From an uncultured Lachnospiraceae bacterium (GTDB lineage: Bacteria > Bacillota > Clostridia > Lachnospirales > Lachnospiraceae): a stretch of 64,000 nt of DNA. The stretch covers positions 59,779-123,778 of the forward strand of contig CANPOY010000002.1 in NCBI GenBank assembly GCA_947575805.1, read 5' to 3'. The translations under genes were made by a program, and so were the position numbers. The notes under the pieces are model-generated. The model ran no database searches. It saw only the letters and a program-made list of their open reading frames with translations, and was not told where the DNA came from. Shown one piece after another: positions 56,044 through 64,000 of this stretch. The stretch's first letter is position 1, and the number at the start of each line of letters is the position of its first letter.

Positions 56044-56874
56044 CTAAAATACCGCTGCTGCGCCAAACATATAGCGTACACACAAATACAGCGCAAATCC
56101 CAGTACCACTGTCAGCACTCCCAGCTGACAGAATGTAATCTTTCTGTCCAGTGCCGCTTTTTTGCGCGCCAGCACTGCCTCCTCCATATCCTTCACCTGC
56201 TCTCCTATATCCCGGAGCAGTTCCACCGCCTGCCCTGATTCCAATGCCTGCAGGACAATGATGCAGAGTGAATCCACATGAGGGTTATTAAACTTTCCCT
56301 GGAATCTGTCCAGGGATTCATGCACATCCGCCTTCATGACGATGTCTCCCGCCAGCTCCAGAAGCGCCCGCCTCAGCCGCTTTTCCTGTACATTCCCGTA
56401 GCATTCCGCCAGCGCATCCGTCACATAGACTCCCGCTCTGATCTGGATCTCCAGGGCATGATATACCAGCTTCAGCTCAGGCAGCAGTCTCTCGTTATCC
56501 TTCCTGTTCATATGCTGCAGCAGCCATACCGGCAGAAATGCCAGCAGGAAGAAGGCCGCCGCGCCAAACCCGATTCCCAGCGGAGTAAAAACAAAAGTTC
56601 CTGCCAGACCGCAAATCAGGCAGATTGCCAGAAATCGTACCGGCTCAACCCACTTCCCGTAATGATACACGGCCCCGTTCTTCAACAGCCACCGCTCCCC
56701 TTTCCGATAGTAATTTCCGGATCTGCCCCTTTCCCGCAGAAGACCGGAAAGCTCATAGTAGGCTTTCAGCAGCTTTTCCTGCTGCCCTCCGCTCTTTCCA
56801 AGCATCCGCAGGGCAAAGAACACTTCTGCCGCCGTCACTGCCGAAACGGCTTTTATGAGGATTCCCATCTGCAT
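56044..56874 (-). CDS. Tad pilus platform protein TadC-like
   Basis: 276 residues, type II secretion F-like domain. Membrane helices at the N-terminus, two in the middle (about 78-120) and one at the C-terminus (about 250-272). The cytoplasmic GspF-like bundle includes ELKLVYHALEIQIRAGVYVTDAL. It pairs with TadB as the inner platform driven by TadA. GGAGAG precedes the ATG; 18 bases after tadB. Confidence 0.8.
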   Translation of the reverse strand: MQMGILIKAVSAVTAAEVFFALRMLGKSGGQQEKLLKAYYELSGLLRERGRSGNYYRKGERWLLKNGAVYHYGKWVEPVRFLAICLICGLAGTFVFTPLGIGFGAAAFFLLAFLPVWLLQHMNRKDNERLLPELKLVYHALEIQIRAGVYVTDALAECYGNVQEKRLRRALLELAGDIVMKADVHESLDRFQGKFNNPHVDSLCIIVLQALESGQAVELLRDIGEQVKDMEEAVLARKKAALDRKITFCQLGVLTVVLGFALYLCVRYMFGAAAVF

Positions 56875-56892
56875 CTTTTCTCTCCTTCCTTT

Positions 56893-57744
56893 TCAAGGTG
56901 CCCATCCGCTCCCGGTAAAGCTGCCTACTATAAGCAGCACCACCGCCGACATGACTGCCAGCAGCAGTAGGTTGATTGCCCCTTCCCGCAGCATGCCCTT
57001 TCTCTCCTGAGATACCCTCAGATATTCCCTGAGGCTTCTTCTGCTGCTGCTCACCAGGACGGAAAAGTCTGCGCAATACCGAACGCTGACTTCCATATTC
57101 CGGACCAGCTCCTTGAATTTCGGATGCTCTATGCACTCTGCCATGGCAAGCAGTGCCAGACTTACATCCCCTGTAGTGGCCGCCTCATAGCAGCAGACAT
57201 CCAGTGCCCCTTTCACCGGCTCGTCCATATACCTGCTGATCTGTCCGAATATACCGGTGACCTCCCCTGATGCTGTACTGTAATTATCCAGGAAATCCAG
57301 AAGCTTCGTCAGATTTTCTTCCGTGCGGCGGAAATTTGCTTTTCTCAGACGCCACAGAAACAGATATTCCGCCCCCGCAAAGCTCAGGAGCACCAGCGCT
57401 CCTGCTCCCGCACCGCCTGCCGCGGACGCCGCCGCAAACAACACCGAGGCTGCCCCGATATTCCCCAGAATCCACCATTCTGCCGTAATTCCCGGGAAAC
57501 GCCTCCGAATGCCGCAGTATTGCAGTCTCCGTTCTATGGCATACCAGCGGGAATGCTCCTCCTGCAGGTTTAACAGATTCTGCCGGTCCGCCAGACTCCG
57601 CTGCCTGGCGGCGGCATTCATTCCACTGCGGGTTCTTTTGAAAGCCTCTGCCAGATACTTCAACGCCTCCATTTTCCGAAACAACATATAAAACCCCGAA
57701 AATAAACATAACAATATCAATCCCTTTACGCCTGACACGCGCAT
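56893..57744 (-). CDS. Tad pilus platform protein TadB-like
   Basis: 283 residues with an N-terminal helix, a central helix pair (about 85-120) and a C-terminal helix (about 258-278). The F-domain contains LTKLLDFLDNYSTASGEVTGIF. The start lies 19 bases inside the ATPase gene and has GGAGAGGAG upstream, so translation is coupled. Confidence 0.8.
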   Translation of the reverse strand: MRVSGVKGLILLCLFSGFYMLFRKMEALKYLAEAFKRTRSGMNAAARQRSLADRQNLLNLQEEHSRWYAIERRLQYCGIRRRFPGITAEWWILGNIGAASVLFAAASAAGGAGAGALVLLSFAGAEYLFLWRLRKANFRRTEENLTKLLDFLDNYSTASGEVTGIFGQISRYMDEPVKGALDVCCYEAATTGDVSLALLAMAECIEHPKFKELVRNMEVSVRYCADFSVLVSSSRRSLREYLRVSQERKGMLREGAINLLLLAVMSAVVLLIVGSFTGSGWAP

Positions 57745-58892
57745 GCCTCACTCCTCTCCAAAATTTTTTCATAGACAAGACTCCTGCTGTCCTCATTCCA
57801 TCCCCTGCACTCGTAGATCTCCGCCACCCGGTAATGTTCCATGAATACCACCGTCTGAAAGCAGTCCAGCATCCGCATCAGCTCATCCCTGGAATATCTG
57901 CTCTTTCCCAGGCAATAATCCACCAGCTTATCGGTGGCCTTTTCGGCAGACGGCGCATGGATCGTCGCCGCGCAGGTCTGCCCGGTATACGCCGCATTCA
58001 GCAGATAAACCGCCTCCGTTCCCTTGACCTCCCCAATGATAAAAAAATCCACATCCATGGTAAGTCCGGCAATGCTGATATGCTCCAGATCATAACTGAC
58101 CTGCTGCTCCCCCGTTCCCGGCAGCGAATGAAGGAACATCATGTCCGGATGAAACATGGTAGTCAGCTCATCCGCCTGCTGCGCCACCAGAACCGCACAG
58201 TTGTCCGGCAGCGTCTCCTTCAGCGCATTCAAAAGCGTTGTCTTGCCGGAAGAATTTCCGCCGCAGATAAGCGTAGAGCCTGCACGAAAGCGGCAGATCA
58301 AAAGCTCCGCCGTATCGCGGTCAAGCATATCCTGTTCTATTAAATCCTTGATCTGCGGAAATGCCCGGGGAATTTTCCTGATACAGAGATAAGGTTCGTC
58401 ATAGGTGTTCACAAGCGGCATGGAAACCGTAAAGCGCAGGATAAATTCCGGATGGCTTTCATTGTCGGTGAACCGTTGAATTGCATTCAGATTGGAAATG
58501 TTAACCTGATTTCTCGTGGCTATATAATCAATAAACTGCCGATACTCCTTCGGCGAGGCAAATGCGGCTTCCGCCTGCATTCGCTGACCCTTTCTTTTAA
58601 TTCGGATATTGTCATAGCTTACCACCCGAATATCAGAGACCGTTTTGTCATCTATCAGCCCGGATAATCTGGAATAACCGAAGATATATTGCTCAAACTC
58701 TGCCAGAAGTGCCGCATCCTCCTGCCCGGATCTGTGGTAATACTCCGCAATACAGCCTGCGGCCTCCTCCAGAAAGGCTTCCCGGGATACCAGCCCTTTC
58801 TTCATCTGCATCAAAGACTGCTGCTTATGCGTGGTATATTCCTCCACCAGCTTCTGCAAAGGACTCTCTGACACACCGTATTCAGTTTTAAT
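57726..58892 (-). CDS. Tad pilus assembly ATPase (TadA/CpaF-like)
   Basis: About 382-388 residues. Walker A is CGGNSSGKTTLLNAL (GTGSGKT in most relatives), with the CpaF His box ATIHAPSAEKA and the Asp-rich DFFIIGEVKG. It powers pilus assembly from the cytoplasm. The start is unusual: AAAGGAGG (58901-58908) is ideally spaced from an in-frame ATT at 58892, while the first normal start codon, GTG at 58874, is about 26 bases from it. An ATG just after the ribosome site is in another frame and stops after 3 codons. Confidence 0.85.
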   Translation of the reverse strand: MKTEYGVSESPLQKLVEEYTTHKQQSLMQMKKGLVSREAFLEEAAGCIAEYYHRSGQEDAALLAEFEQYIFGYSRLSGLIDDKTVSDIRVVSYDNIRIKRKGQRMQAEAAFASPKEYRQFIDYIATRNQVNISNLNAIQRFTDNESHPEFILRFTVSMPLVNTYDEPYLCIRKIPRAFPQIKDLIEQDMLDRDTAELLICRFRAGSTLICGGNSSGKTTLLNALKETLPDNCAVLVAQQADELTTMFHPDMMFLHSLPGTGEQQVSYDLEHISIAGLTMDVDFFIIGEVKGTEAVYLLNAAYTGQTCAATIHAPSAEKATDKLVDYCLGKSRYSRDELMRMLDCFQTVVFMEHYRVAEIYECRGWNEDSRSLVYEKILERSEACACQA

Positions 58893-59022
58893 CGTTCATC
58901 CCTCCTTTAACTGCAGCAAAAAATACCGTGCACTGTAAATTCCGTCTGCTTGACAGGTCTGTGATTTTGGCCGAAACGGCCTGAAAAAATGAAATAAATC
59001 AGATACCTGAACGAATCAGGTG
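58893..59022 (-). promoter_or_regulatory. 5' leader of the Tad operon, hairpin-rich
   Basis: About 130 nt of untranslated leader. Hairpins ACCTGA-TTCGT-TCAGGT and GGCC-GTTTC-GGCC are visible on the minus strand. It does not match the c-di-GMP-I or -II riboswitch patterns as I know them. It may be a leader of unknown function. Confidence 0.4.
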
Positions 59023-59028
59023 CTTTAC

Positions 59029-59057
59029 AATATACAACGTCATAAGGCAATTGTCAA
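59029..59057 (-). promoter_or_regulatory. Promoter of the Tad operon
   Basis: Minus strand TTGACA (59052-59057), 17-bp spacer, TATATT (59029-59034). Confidence 0.75.
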
Positions 59058-59079
59058 TACCTTTTTCAAATTTTTAGGC

Positions 59080-59108
59080 TTGTGATTTGATACCAAAAAT
59101 GCTATAAT
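59080..59108 (+). promoter_or_regulatory. Promoter of the small membrane peptide
   Basis: TTGTGA (59080-59085), 17-bp spacer, TATAAT (59103-59108). Its -35 is only 22 bases from the -35 of the Tad promoter facing the other way. Confidence 0.7.
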
Positions 59109-59164
59109 CAGCTTATCGTTGACAGATCAATTCAGATCAATTACTTCGGAAAAGAGGAAAAGAT

Positions 59165-59275
59165 ATGTTTATAGTGTTAACAGGCGGACTTCTTGTAATT
59201 ATTGTTGCGGTAGTGGTAGCGGTGGTTTCTTCCGTCTCTGCCGCAGTAGCAGCGGAGACAGACTGCGAAGATTAA
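59165..59275 (+). CDS. 36-residue single-helix membrane peptide
   Basis: The frame ATG 59165 to TAA 59275 begins MFIVLTGGLLVIIVAVVVAV: one hydrophobic helix rich in Val, then Ser/Ala and a short acidic end (ETDCED). GAGGAAA lies before the ATG and a good promoter 57 bases upstream. It is too short to identify by family. Divergence from the Tad operon suggests a linked function or regulation, which is inference. A GTGCGC...GCGCAC hairpin (59279-59311) follows but has no U-run. Confidence 0.6.
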   Translation: MFIVLTGGLLVIIVAVVVAVVSSVSAAVAAETDCED

Positions 59276-59296
59276 AACGTGCGCCGGAGTAATCTG

Positions 59297-60463
59297 TTAC
59301 TCCAGCGCACCATAGGTTACCATCCGCAGCTTTCTTACCAGCGGTGTGGTTCCCGCTCCGCAAAGCTGAATAAAATATAATAATACCAGATCTTCTTTTC
59401 TGTCCATGGCCACGTAATTTCCGGTCCAGCCGTCCCAGCCGAACTCACCGTGAGACGCGTTGCTTCCGGCAGCACCGCCGTTTTCCAATATCCGCATCAG
59501 GCAGCCGTAGCCATAGCCTTTCACACTGTCCCAATCCAGGCTTTCGGCCTGACGCTCTGTCAGATGGTTTCTGACCATGAAATCCACGGTCTTTCTTCCC
59601 AGGATACGTCTTCCCTTGTAAGTGCCCCCCTGCACCAGCATAAGAGCAAAATGTGCATAGTCATCCAGTGTGGATACCATTCCGGCCCCCCCGGACTCAA
59701 AGGCCACATCCCCTTTATAGTACTCTCCCAGATGAGCGCCGATATGCGGAATCAAACCTCTTTCCGTCTGCTCATAGGCCTGAGCAAAGCGCTCTTGCTT
59801 ATCCTCCGGCACAAAAAAGCCCGTGTCCTGCATCTCCAGCGGGTCAAGGAGTTCCTGCCGCAAAAAAGTGCCGAAGCTCCTGCCGTATACGGCTTCCACC
59901 ACACCTCCCAGCACATCGGCAGAAAAGCCGTACATCCATCTGTCTCCCGGCTGAAAGACCAAGGGTACAGAGGCAATCCCGCACATATATGCCTGAGTAT
60001 CCACCCGCTCTCCTTTTTCCCTCGCTTTCACCAGCCGTTCCACCAATGCACCCATGCGCCTGCCAGGCTCCGTGGTTTCATCCGGATAGGTAATTCCTGA
60101 GGTCATATTTAAAAGGTCATAAATTGTGACTTCACGCTCCGCGGGAATCTCCCCTTTATGGGCATCCCATACCTTCTGCCCCGCAAAGCAGGGCAGATAT
60201 TTCGATACAGGATCCATAAGGTCCAGGTCGCCGCGTTCCGCCAGGATCATGACGGCTGCTGCCGTGACAGGCTTAGACATGGAATAAAGGCGGATAATGG
60301 TATCACGCTTCATAGCATATCCCCGCTCCCTGTCCGCAAGGCCGAAAGCATTATAATAAAGCTCCCGGCCCTTGTACAGTACCAGCGCCGAGGCACCCAT
60401 CACATTGCCGCCCTCCACCTCCTGCCTGATCAGCCTGTCCATGGTTTCTTTATAATGATACAT
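59297..60463 (-). CDS. Serine beta-lactamase-like hydrolase (class C/esterase type)
   Basis: 388 residues from ATG 60463; the start at 60517 would overlap the arabinofuranosidase. The SxxK motif is in RLYSMSKPVTAAAV (nucleophile Ser, general base Lys), the second-motif Tyr in WMYGFSADVLG, and the HxG-like third motif in ASHGEFGWDGW. There is no signal peptide, so it is cytoplasmic; such proteins are often esterases or peptidases, not true beta-lactamases. It follows the GH51 gene by 10 bases, suggesting deacetylation or de-esterification of arabinose-containing substrates (inference). Confidence 0.85.
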   Translation of the reverse strand: MYHYKETMDRLIRQEVEGGNVMGASALVLYKGRELYYNAFGLADRERGYAMKRDTIIRLYSMSKPVTAAAVMILAERGDLDLMDPVSKYLPCFAGQKVWDAHKGEIPAEREVTIYDLLNMTSGITYPDETTEPGRRMGALVERLVKAREKGERVDTQAYMCGIASVPLVFQPGDRWMYGFSADVLGGVVEAVYGRSFGTFLRQELLDPLEMQDTGFFVPEDKQERFAQAYEQTERGLIPHIGAHLGEYYKGDVAFESGGAGMVSTLDDYAHFALMLVQGGTYKGRRILGRKTVDFMVRNHLTERQAESLDWDSVKGYGYGCLMRILENGGAAGSNASHGEFGWDGWTGNYVAMDRKEDLVLLYFIQLCGAGTTPLVRKLRMVTYGALE

Positions 60464-60473
60464 TGCCTTGCCC

Positions 60474-61970
60474 CTATATTTCCACTTCCAGGTGCAGCAC
60501 GCTGCAGGCAGGAGCATTGAAGCTTACCTTGTTCCCGTTTACGGTGACAGCCGTAAATTCCGTGCTATGAACCTGATCAGGAGTCTCAAAGGTGTTGTGC
60601 GCCTTCATATCCCCGGTAAGAATAGATGCCTTGACAGACTTCACGGAAGTTTCAGCAAAAATTGCCTCGATGTCAGCGCTGTCGGTCAGCGAAGCATTGG
60701 TCAGCGTTACATGAAGCTTACCATCCTTGCCTGCGGATACGGATTCTGACAGAGCAGGGATCATATACTTCTCTTCCACACCTGCTTCCTTCGTCTCCAG
60801 ATCAGACTCTACCAGCTCGCCGTCCTGATGATACTTATACAGGTTGAACGCATGCCAGGTAGGCGTCTTGACCATCTTCCCGCCCTCGGTCAGGATCACT
60901 GCCTGCAGCACGTTCACCATCTGAGCGATATTTGCCATCTTCACACGATCACAGTTCTTGTTAAACAGATTCAGGTTGATACCTGCCACCAACGCATCCC
61001 TCATGGTATTCTGCTGATACAGGAATCCGGGGTTGGTGCCGGGCTCCACATCATACCAGGTTCCCCACTCATCAATAATCATGCCGATTCTCTTTTCAGG
61101 GTCATATCCGTCCATGATTGCGCCATGCACCTGAATCAGCTCCTTCATCTTCAGAGTAGCCTTCAGGGTTCGATACCACAGCTTATCGTCAAAATCCAGC
61201 GCAGACCCCTTCTTGCTCCAGTCACCGGTAGGCAGTGTATAATAATGGAGGGACAAACCGTTCATAAATCCCCAGCCATGGTCAAAGGTTGTCTCCAGCA
61301 CCTTCCTGGTCCAGTGATAATCCGCCGCGTTTGCGCCGCAGGCAATCTTAGCCACAGGTTTAGCAGAATTATAGTTACGCACATAGGTCTGGTATCTGCG
61401 ATAGAGATCCCCATAATACTCCGGCCTCATATTTCCGCCGCAGCCCCAGTTTTCATTGCCCACCCCAAAGTAATCCACTGTCCAGGGTGCTTCGTGACCG
61501 TTGGCCTTTCTTAAGTCAGCCATGGGGGATACGCCCTCAAAGGTCATATATTCCACCCATTCACTCATCTCCTGAACGGTCCCGCTGCCCACATTGCCGT
61601 TTATGTAAGTCTTACAGCCCAGCTGTCTGCACAGCTCCATAAATTCATGCGTACCAAAGCTGTTATCCTCCACCACGCCGCCCCAATGGGTGTTGATCAT
61701 CTTCTTGCGCTTCTCTTTCGGTCCAATCCCGTCTCTCCAGTGATACTCATCAGCAAAGCATCCTCCGGGCCAGCGCAGCACAGGTACCTGAATCTCTTTC
61801 AGGGCCTCAACCACATCGGTGCGCATGCCGTTTACATTGGGAATGTCAGAGTTTTCCCCCACATAAAGCCCTTCGTAAATACATCTCCCCAGATGCTCGG
61901 AAAAATGTCCCTGCAATTCCGGATTGATATGCCCCTTTTTTACATTAGGATTCACATACAGTTTTGCCAT
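60474..61970 (-). CDS. Alpha-L-arabinofuranosidase, GH51
   Basis: 498 residues from ATG 61970 (AAGGGG upstream). GH51 features: [20 protein letters not shown] at the N-terminus, [13 protein letters not shown], acid/base Glu in GVGNENWG and nucleophile Glu in [11 protein letters not shown]. The C-terminal beta-sandwich is complete. Without a signal peptide it acts inside the cell on imported arabino-oligosaccharides. First gene of a two-gene operon with direct repeats at its promoter. Confidence 0.95.
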   Translation of the reverse strand: MAKLYVNPNVKKGHINPELQGHFSEHLGRCIYEGLYVGENSDIPNVNGMRTDVVEALKEIQVPVLRWPGGCFADEYHWRDGIGPKEKRKKMINTHWGGVVEDNSFGTHEFMELCRQLGCKTYINGNVGSGTVQEMSEWVEYMTFEGVSPMADLRKANGHEAPWTVDYFGVGNENWGCGGNMRPEYYGDLYRRYQTYVRNYNSAKPVAKIACGANAADYHWTRKVLETTFDHGWGFMNGLSLHYYTLPTGDWSKKGSALDFDDKLWYRTLKATLKMKELIQVHGAIMDGYDPEKRIGMIIDEWGTWYDVEPGTNPGFLYQQNTMRDALVAGINLNLFNKNCDRVKMANIAQMVNVLQAVILTEGGKMVKTPTWHAFNLYKYHQDGELVESDLETKEAGVEEKYMIPALSESVSAGKDGKLHVTLTNASLTDSADIEAIFAETSVKSVKASILTGDMKAHNTFETPDQVHSTEFTAVTVNGNKVSFNAPACSVLHLEVEI

Positions 61971-62013
61971 TTTCTTAACCCCTTCCCTCTTTTTTATTTC
62001 ACTTTTCAATGAA

Positions 62014-62069
62014 ACATTAAGCTTTTCGCTTTACACATTAAGTGTATCTCTTCCGCCATAAATTGTCAA
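62014..62069 (-). promoter_or_regulatory. Promoter and operator-like direct repeats of the GH51 operon
   Basis: Minus strand TTGACA (62064-62069), 17-bp spacer, TACACT (62041-62046). ACATTAAG occurs at 62014-62021 and 62035-62042, 21 bp apart (two helical turns); the second copy overlaps the -10. The placement suits a repressor that binds both sites. Confidence 0.6.
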
Positions 62070-62118
62070 ATAAAAAAGCTATAAATTCCATACAAAATTA
62101 CTTCCGGCAGACAGTTGC

Positions 62119-62148
62119 TTGCGCGCCCTTGCTTTTATATGATATAAT
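62119..62148 (+). promoter_or_regulatory. Promoter of the GH2 gene
   Basis: TTGCGC (62119-62124), 18-bp spacer and TATAAT (62143-62148), 44 bases before the ATG at 62193. The -35 is weak. Confidence 0.5.
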
Positions 62149-62192
62149 GCAGGAAACCCGACCGTTTTGAATCATATTCGAGGTAAAATCTT

Positions 62193-63953
62193 ATGAGAAT
62201 AAAAGATGCTGTTTCCAATATCAATAAAAAGCATCCTGAAACACCCCTGCTCCCGCTGTATACTCACTGGGGGGAAAAGATCAGAATCGAAGAAACTCCA
62301 GCCGTATGGCAGGAATATCCCCGTCCCCAGCTGGAACGGGATAATTACAGAATTTTAAACGGTAACTGGAGCTGTCGTTTTACGCCGGTCCAGGAAGATA
62401 ACTGTGCTTCCGAAAGCCAGGACATTCTGGTGCCCTTTTCTCCCGAAGCCCTGCTCTCCGGCGTTGGCAGGCAGCTGCAGCCTGACGAGTACCTGTGGTA
62501 TGAAAGGCAGATTGCCTTTTCGGAAGAAGACCACACCTTCCGCGCAAAGGGATGGCGCTGCAAGCTGCATTTCCAGGCAGTGGATCAGCAGGCTTCCGTA
62601 TACTGCAACGGGAAAGAAATCGTTTCCCACACGGGCGGTTATCTTCCCTTTCATGCCGACATTACCGATTATGTAACAACCGCTCCCCTTCTGCTTCAGG
62701 TACGGGTCCGGGATGTCAGCGATACCTCCTGGCATGCAAGAGGCAAGCAGACGCTGCAACGGGGCGGCATGTTCTACACGGCCCAAAGCGGCATCTGGCA
62801 GAGCGTGTGGTATGAGTGGGTGCCGGTAAACCATATTGAACGACTGGAAATCACCCCGGATATAGATCAGGGTGCAGTGACCGTCAAAATATTTTCCCAA
62901 AAGGACTTTTCCTCCGTCACCTGTACGGTGCATAAAGCAACCGCCCGATTTGTGTCCTCCCATGATGCTGCTTCCCGCAACCTCTCCGGGGAACGCACGC
63001 CTGCCCTGATCGGTGTGTCCGTCCAGCGGGAGTCTTCGGCTCCCAATGTGTTGCGGCTGATTCTGCCAAAAGATGCCGTCCTCCTCTGGACCCCGGAGAA
63101 ACCTTACCTTTACAGCTTTACAGTCACTGCAGATCATGACACGATCCAAAGTTATTTTGCTTTGAGGAGTTTCTCCATAGAGCCGGACGAAAGGCAAATC
63201 CCCCGGTTCTGCTTAAACCACAGCCCTCTCTTTCTTCACGGACTGCTGGATCAGGGCTACTGGCCGGACGGCCTCATGACGGCCCCCTGCGACGAGGCGC
63301 TGATCTATGATATTGAACTGGCAAAAAAGACCGGCTTCAACATGTTGCGGAAGCACATCAAGCTGGAGGCTCTGCGCTGGTACTATCACTGTGACCGTTT
63401 AGGCATGATCATATGGCAGGATATGGTCTGCGGAGGCTCCTCCTATAAAATGCCCTTTGTCTGCTACATGCCCACCGTATTTCCGAATATGTCCCGGCAC
63501 ACGAAAGACAGCCACTATAAGCTTTTTTCCCGGGAAGATAAAGGCGGGCGCCTGGCCTGGGAGCAGGAATGTATGGATACCGTGGAATATCTATACAGTG
63601 TCCCTTCCCTGGCTGCCTGGGTTCCCTTTAACGAAGGCTGGGGACAGTTTGACGCCGCAAGAATTGCCGCGCTGGTAAAAGAAAAGGATCCCTCCCGCCC
63701 GGTGGACCACGCCAGCGGCTGGTTTGACCAGAAGGGAGGAGATTTCAAAAGCATACACAATTATTTCAGAAAGCTGAAGGTAAAGCGCGATAAAAAGCGG
63801 GCCTTTGTGATCAGCGAATACGGCGGCTATGCCTGCCATATCGAGGGGCATTCCTCCGTGGAACAGGTCTTTGGCTACAGGAAATATGAAACAACGGAGG
63901 AACTTGCCGCCGCTTACGATCAGTTGATCCGTGAACAGCTTATCCCCCTGTAG
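62193..63953 (+). CDS. Glycoside hydrolase family 2 enzyme, C-terminus apparently truncated
   Basis: 586 residues. GH2 jelly-roll (about 50-190, LNGNWSCRF and WYERQIAF), immunoglobulin-like domain (about 205-335) and TIM barrel (from about 340; FLHGLLDQGYWPDG). Acid/base Glu481 is in PFNEGWGQF and nucleophile Glu542 in ISEYGGY. Relatives continue past this point with a YTQxSDVExExNGLxTYDR segment; here the frame ends REQLIPL and TAG, and nothing like it follows in any frame. About 45 residues seem lost. Probably a beta-galactosidase or similar, now possibly inactive. Confidence 0.8.
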   Translation: MRIKDAVSNINKKHPETPLLPLYTHWGEKIRIEETPAVWQEYPRPQLERDNYRILNGNWSCRFTPVQEDNCASESQDILVPFSPEALLSGVGRQLQPDEYLWYERQIAFSEEDHTFRAKGWRCKLHFQAVDQQASVYCNGKEIVSHTGGYLPFHADITDYVTTAPLLLQVRVRDVSDTSWHARGKQTLQRGGMFYTAQSGIWQSVWYEWVPVNHIERLEITPDIDQGAVTVKIFSQKDFSSVTCTVHKATARFVSSHDAASRNLSGERTPALIGVSVQRESSAPNVLRLILPKDAVLLWTPEKPYLYSFTVTADHDTIQSYFALRSFSIEPDERQIPRFCLNHSPLFLHGLLDQGYWPDGLMTAPCDEALIYDIELAKKTGFNMLRKHIKLEALRWYYHCDRLGMIIWQDMVCGGSSYKMPFVCYMPTVFPNMSRHTKDSHYKLFSREDKGGRLAWEQECMDTVEYLYSVPSLAAWVPFNEGWGQFDAARIAALVKEKDPSRPVDHASGWFDQKGGDFKSIHNYFRKLKVKRDKKRAFVISEYGGYACHIEGHSSVEQVFGYRKYETTEELAAAYDQLIREQLIPL

Positions 63954-64000
63954 TGGTCAAGCTTTTTTGTAACATTTGTGGCTAAAAAAATCAAGTTGCT
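63954..64000. other. Unrelated sequence following the broken GH2 gene
   Basis: The last 47 bases (start TGGTCAAGCTTTTTTG) do not continue the GH2 protein and are AT-richer than the gene. They could be the end of an inserted element or a deletion junction; too little is visible to tell. Confidence 0.3.

Noticed and set aside
58893..59057. c-di-GMP riboswitch upstream of the Tad operon
   Set aside because: Searched by eye for the conserved cores of both classes and found neither.

Overview
The window looks like chromosomal DNA of a Gram-positive anaerobe of the class Clostridia, most probably a Lachnospiraceae. This rests on strong AGGAGG ribosome sites, T-box leaders in front of tyrS and aspS, LL-diaminopimelate aminotransferase (dapL), GatCAB, an AICAR formyltransferase paired with a PurO-type IMP cyclohydrolase, and families I know mainly from that group (DUF6062, DUF6106, Flp1-type pilin). 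Nearly all genes lie on the minus strand. I found no tRNA, rRNA, CRISPR array or complete mobile element. The assignment is by gene content, not by a search.

Layout. 1-10.9 kb: the start of an ABC-F ATPase, a HAD phosphatase (plus strand), DegV, T-box-controlled tyrS, a hybrid histidine kinase followed by an HD-GYP-like protein, a membrane dipeptidase and a uracil/xanthine permease. 11-18.3 kb: a first MBOAT/SGNH acyl-transfer pair, a palindromic element beside a broken M55 peptidase gene, DUF6062, a TetR regulator, an acidic membrane-anchored protein, a MocR-type regulator and DUF2225. 18.3-30.9 kb: a long co-directional run guaB, GGDEF-EAL protein, purO, AICAR formyltransferase, DHH phosphoesterase, TIR/beta-propeller protein, glnS, DUF2225. 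It combines the end of IMP synthesis and the GTP branch with c-di-GMP turnover and a TIR protein. 31-43.8 kb: gatCAB behind a second MBOAT/SGNH pair, T-box-controlled aspS, and dapF-dapL-acyltransferase behind a consensus promoter and a glutamine synthetase fragment. 44-49.3 kb: hslO, a methyltransferase, DUF368, hisC and a GT2 glycosyltransferase.

49.3-59.3 kb is the most distinctive region. It is a compact Tad/Flp pilus locus (ATPase, two membrane platform proteins, Flp1-type pilin, two pseudopilins, SAF/CpaB protein, prepilin peptidase). It also carries a 1455-residue secreted protein with InlB-type repeats and a glycine-rich domain, whose stop overlaps the prepilin peptidase start. A back-to-back promoter pair drives this locus one way and a 36-residue membrane peptide the other way. 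59.3-64 kb is a carbohydrate region: a serine beta-lactamase-like hydrolase, a GH51 arabinofuranosidase with operator-like direct repeats, and a GH2 enzyme that seems to have lost its C-terminus at the right edge.

Three short gene remnants (M55 peptidase, glutamine synthetase, one unidentified) and the truncated GH2 gene indicate some local gene decay or rearrangement.
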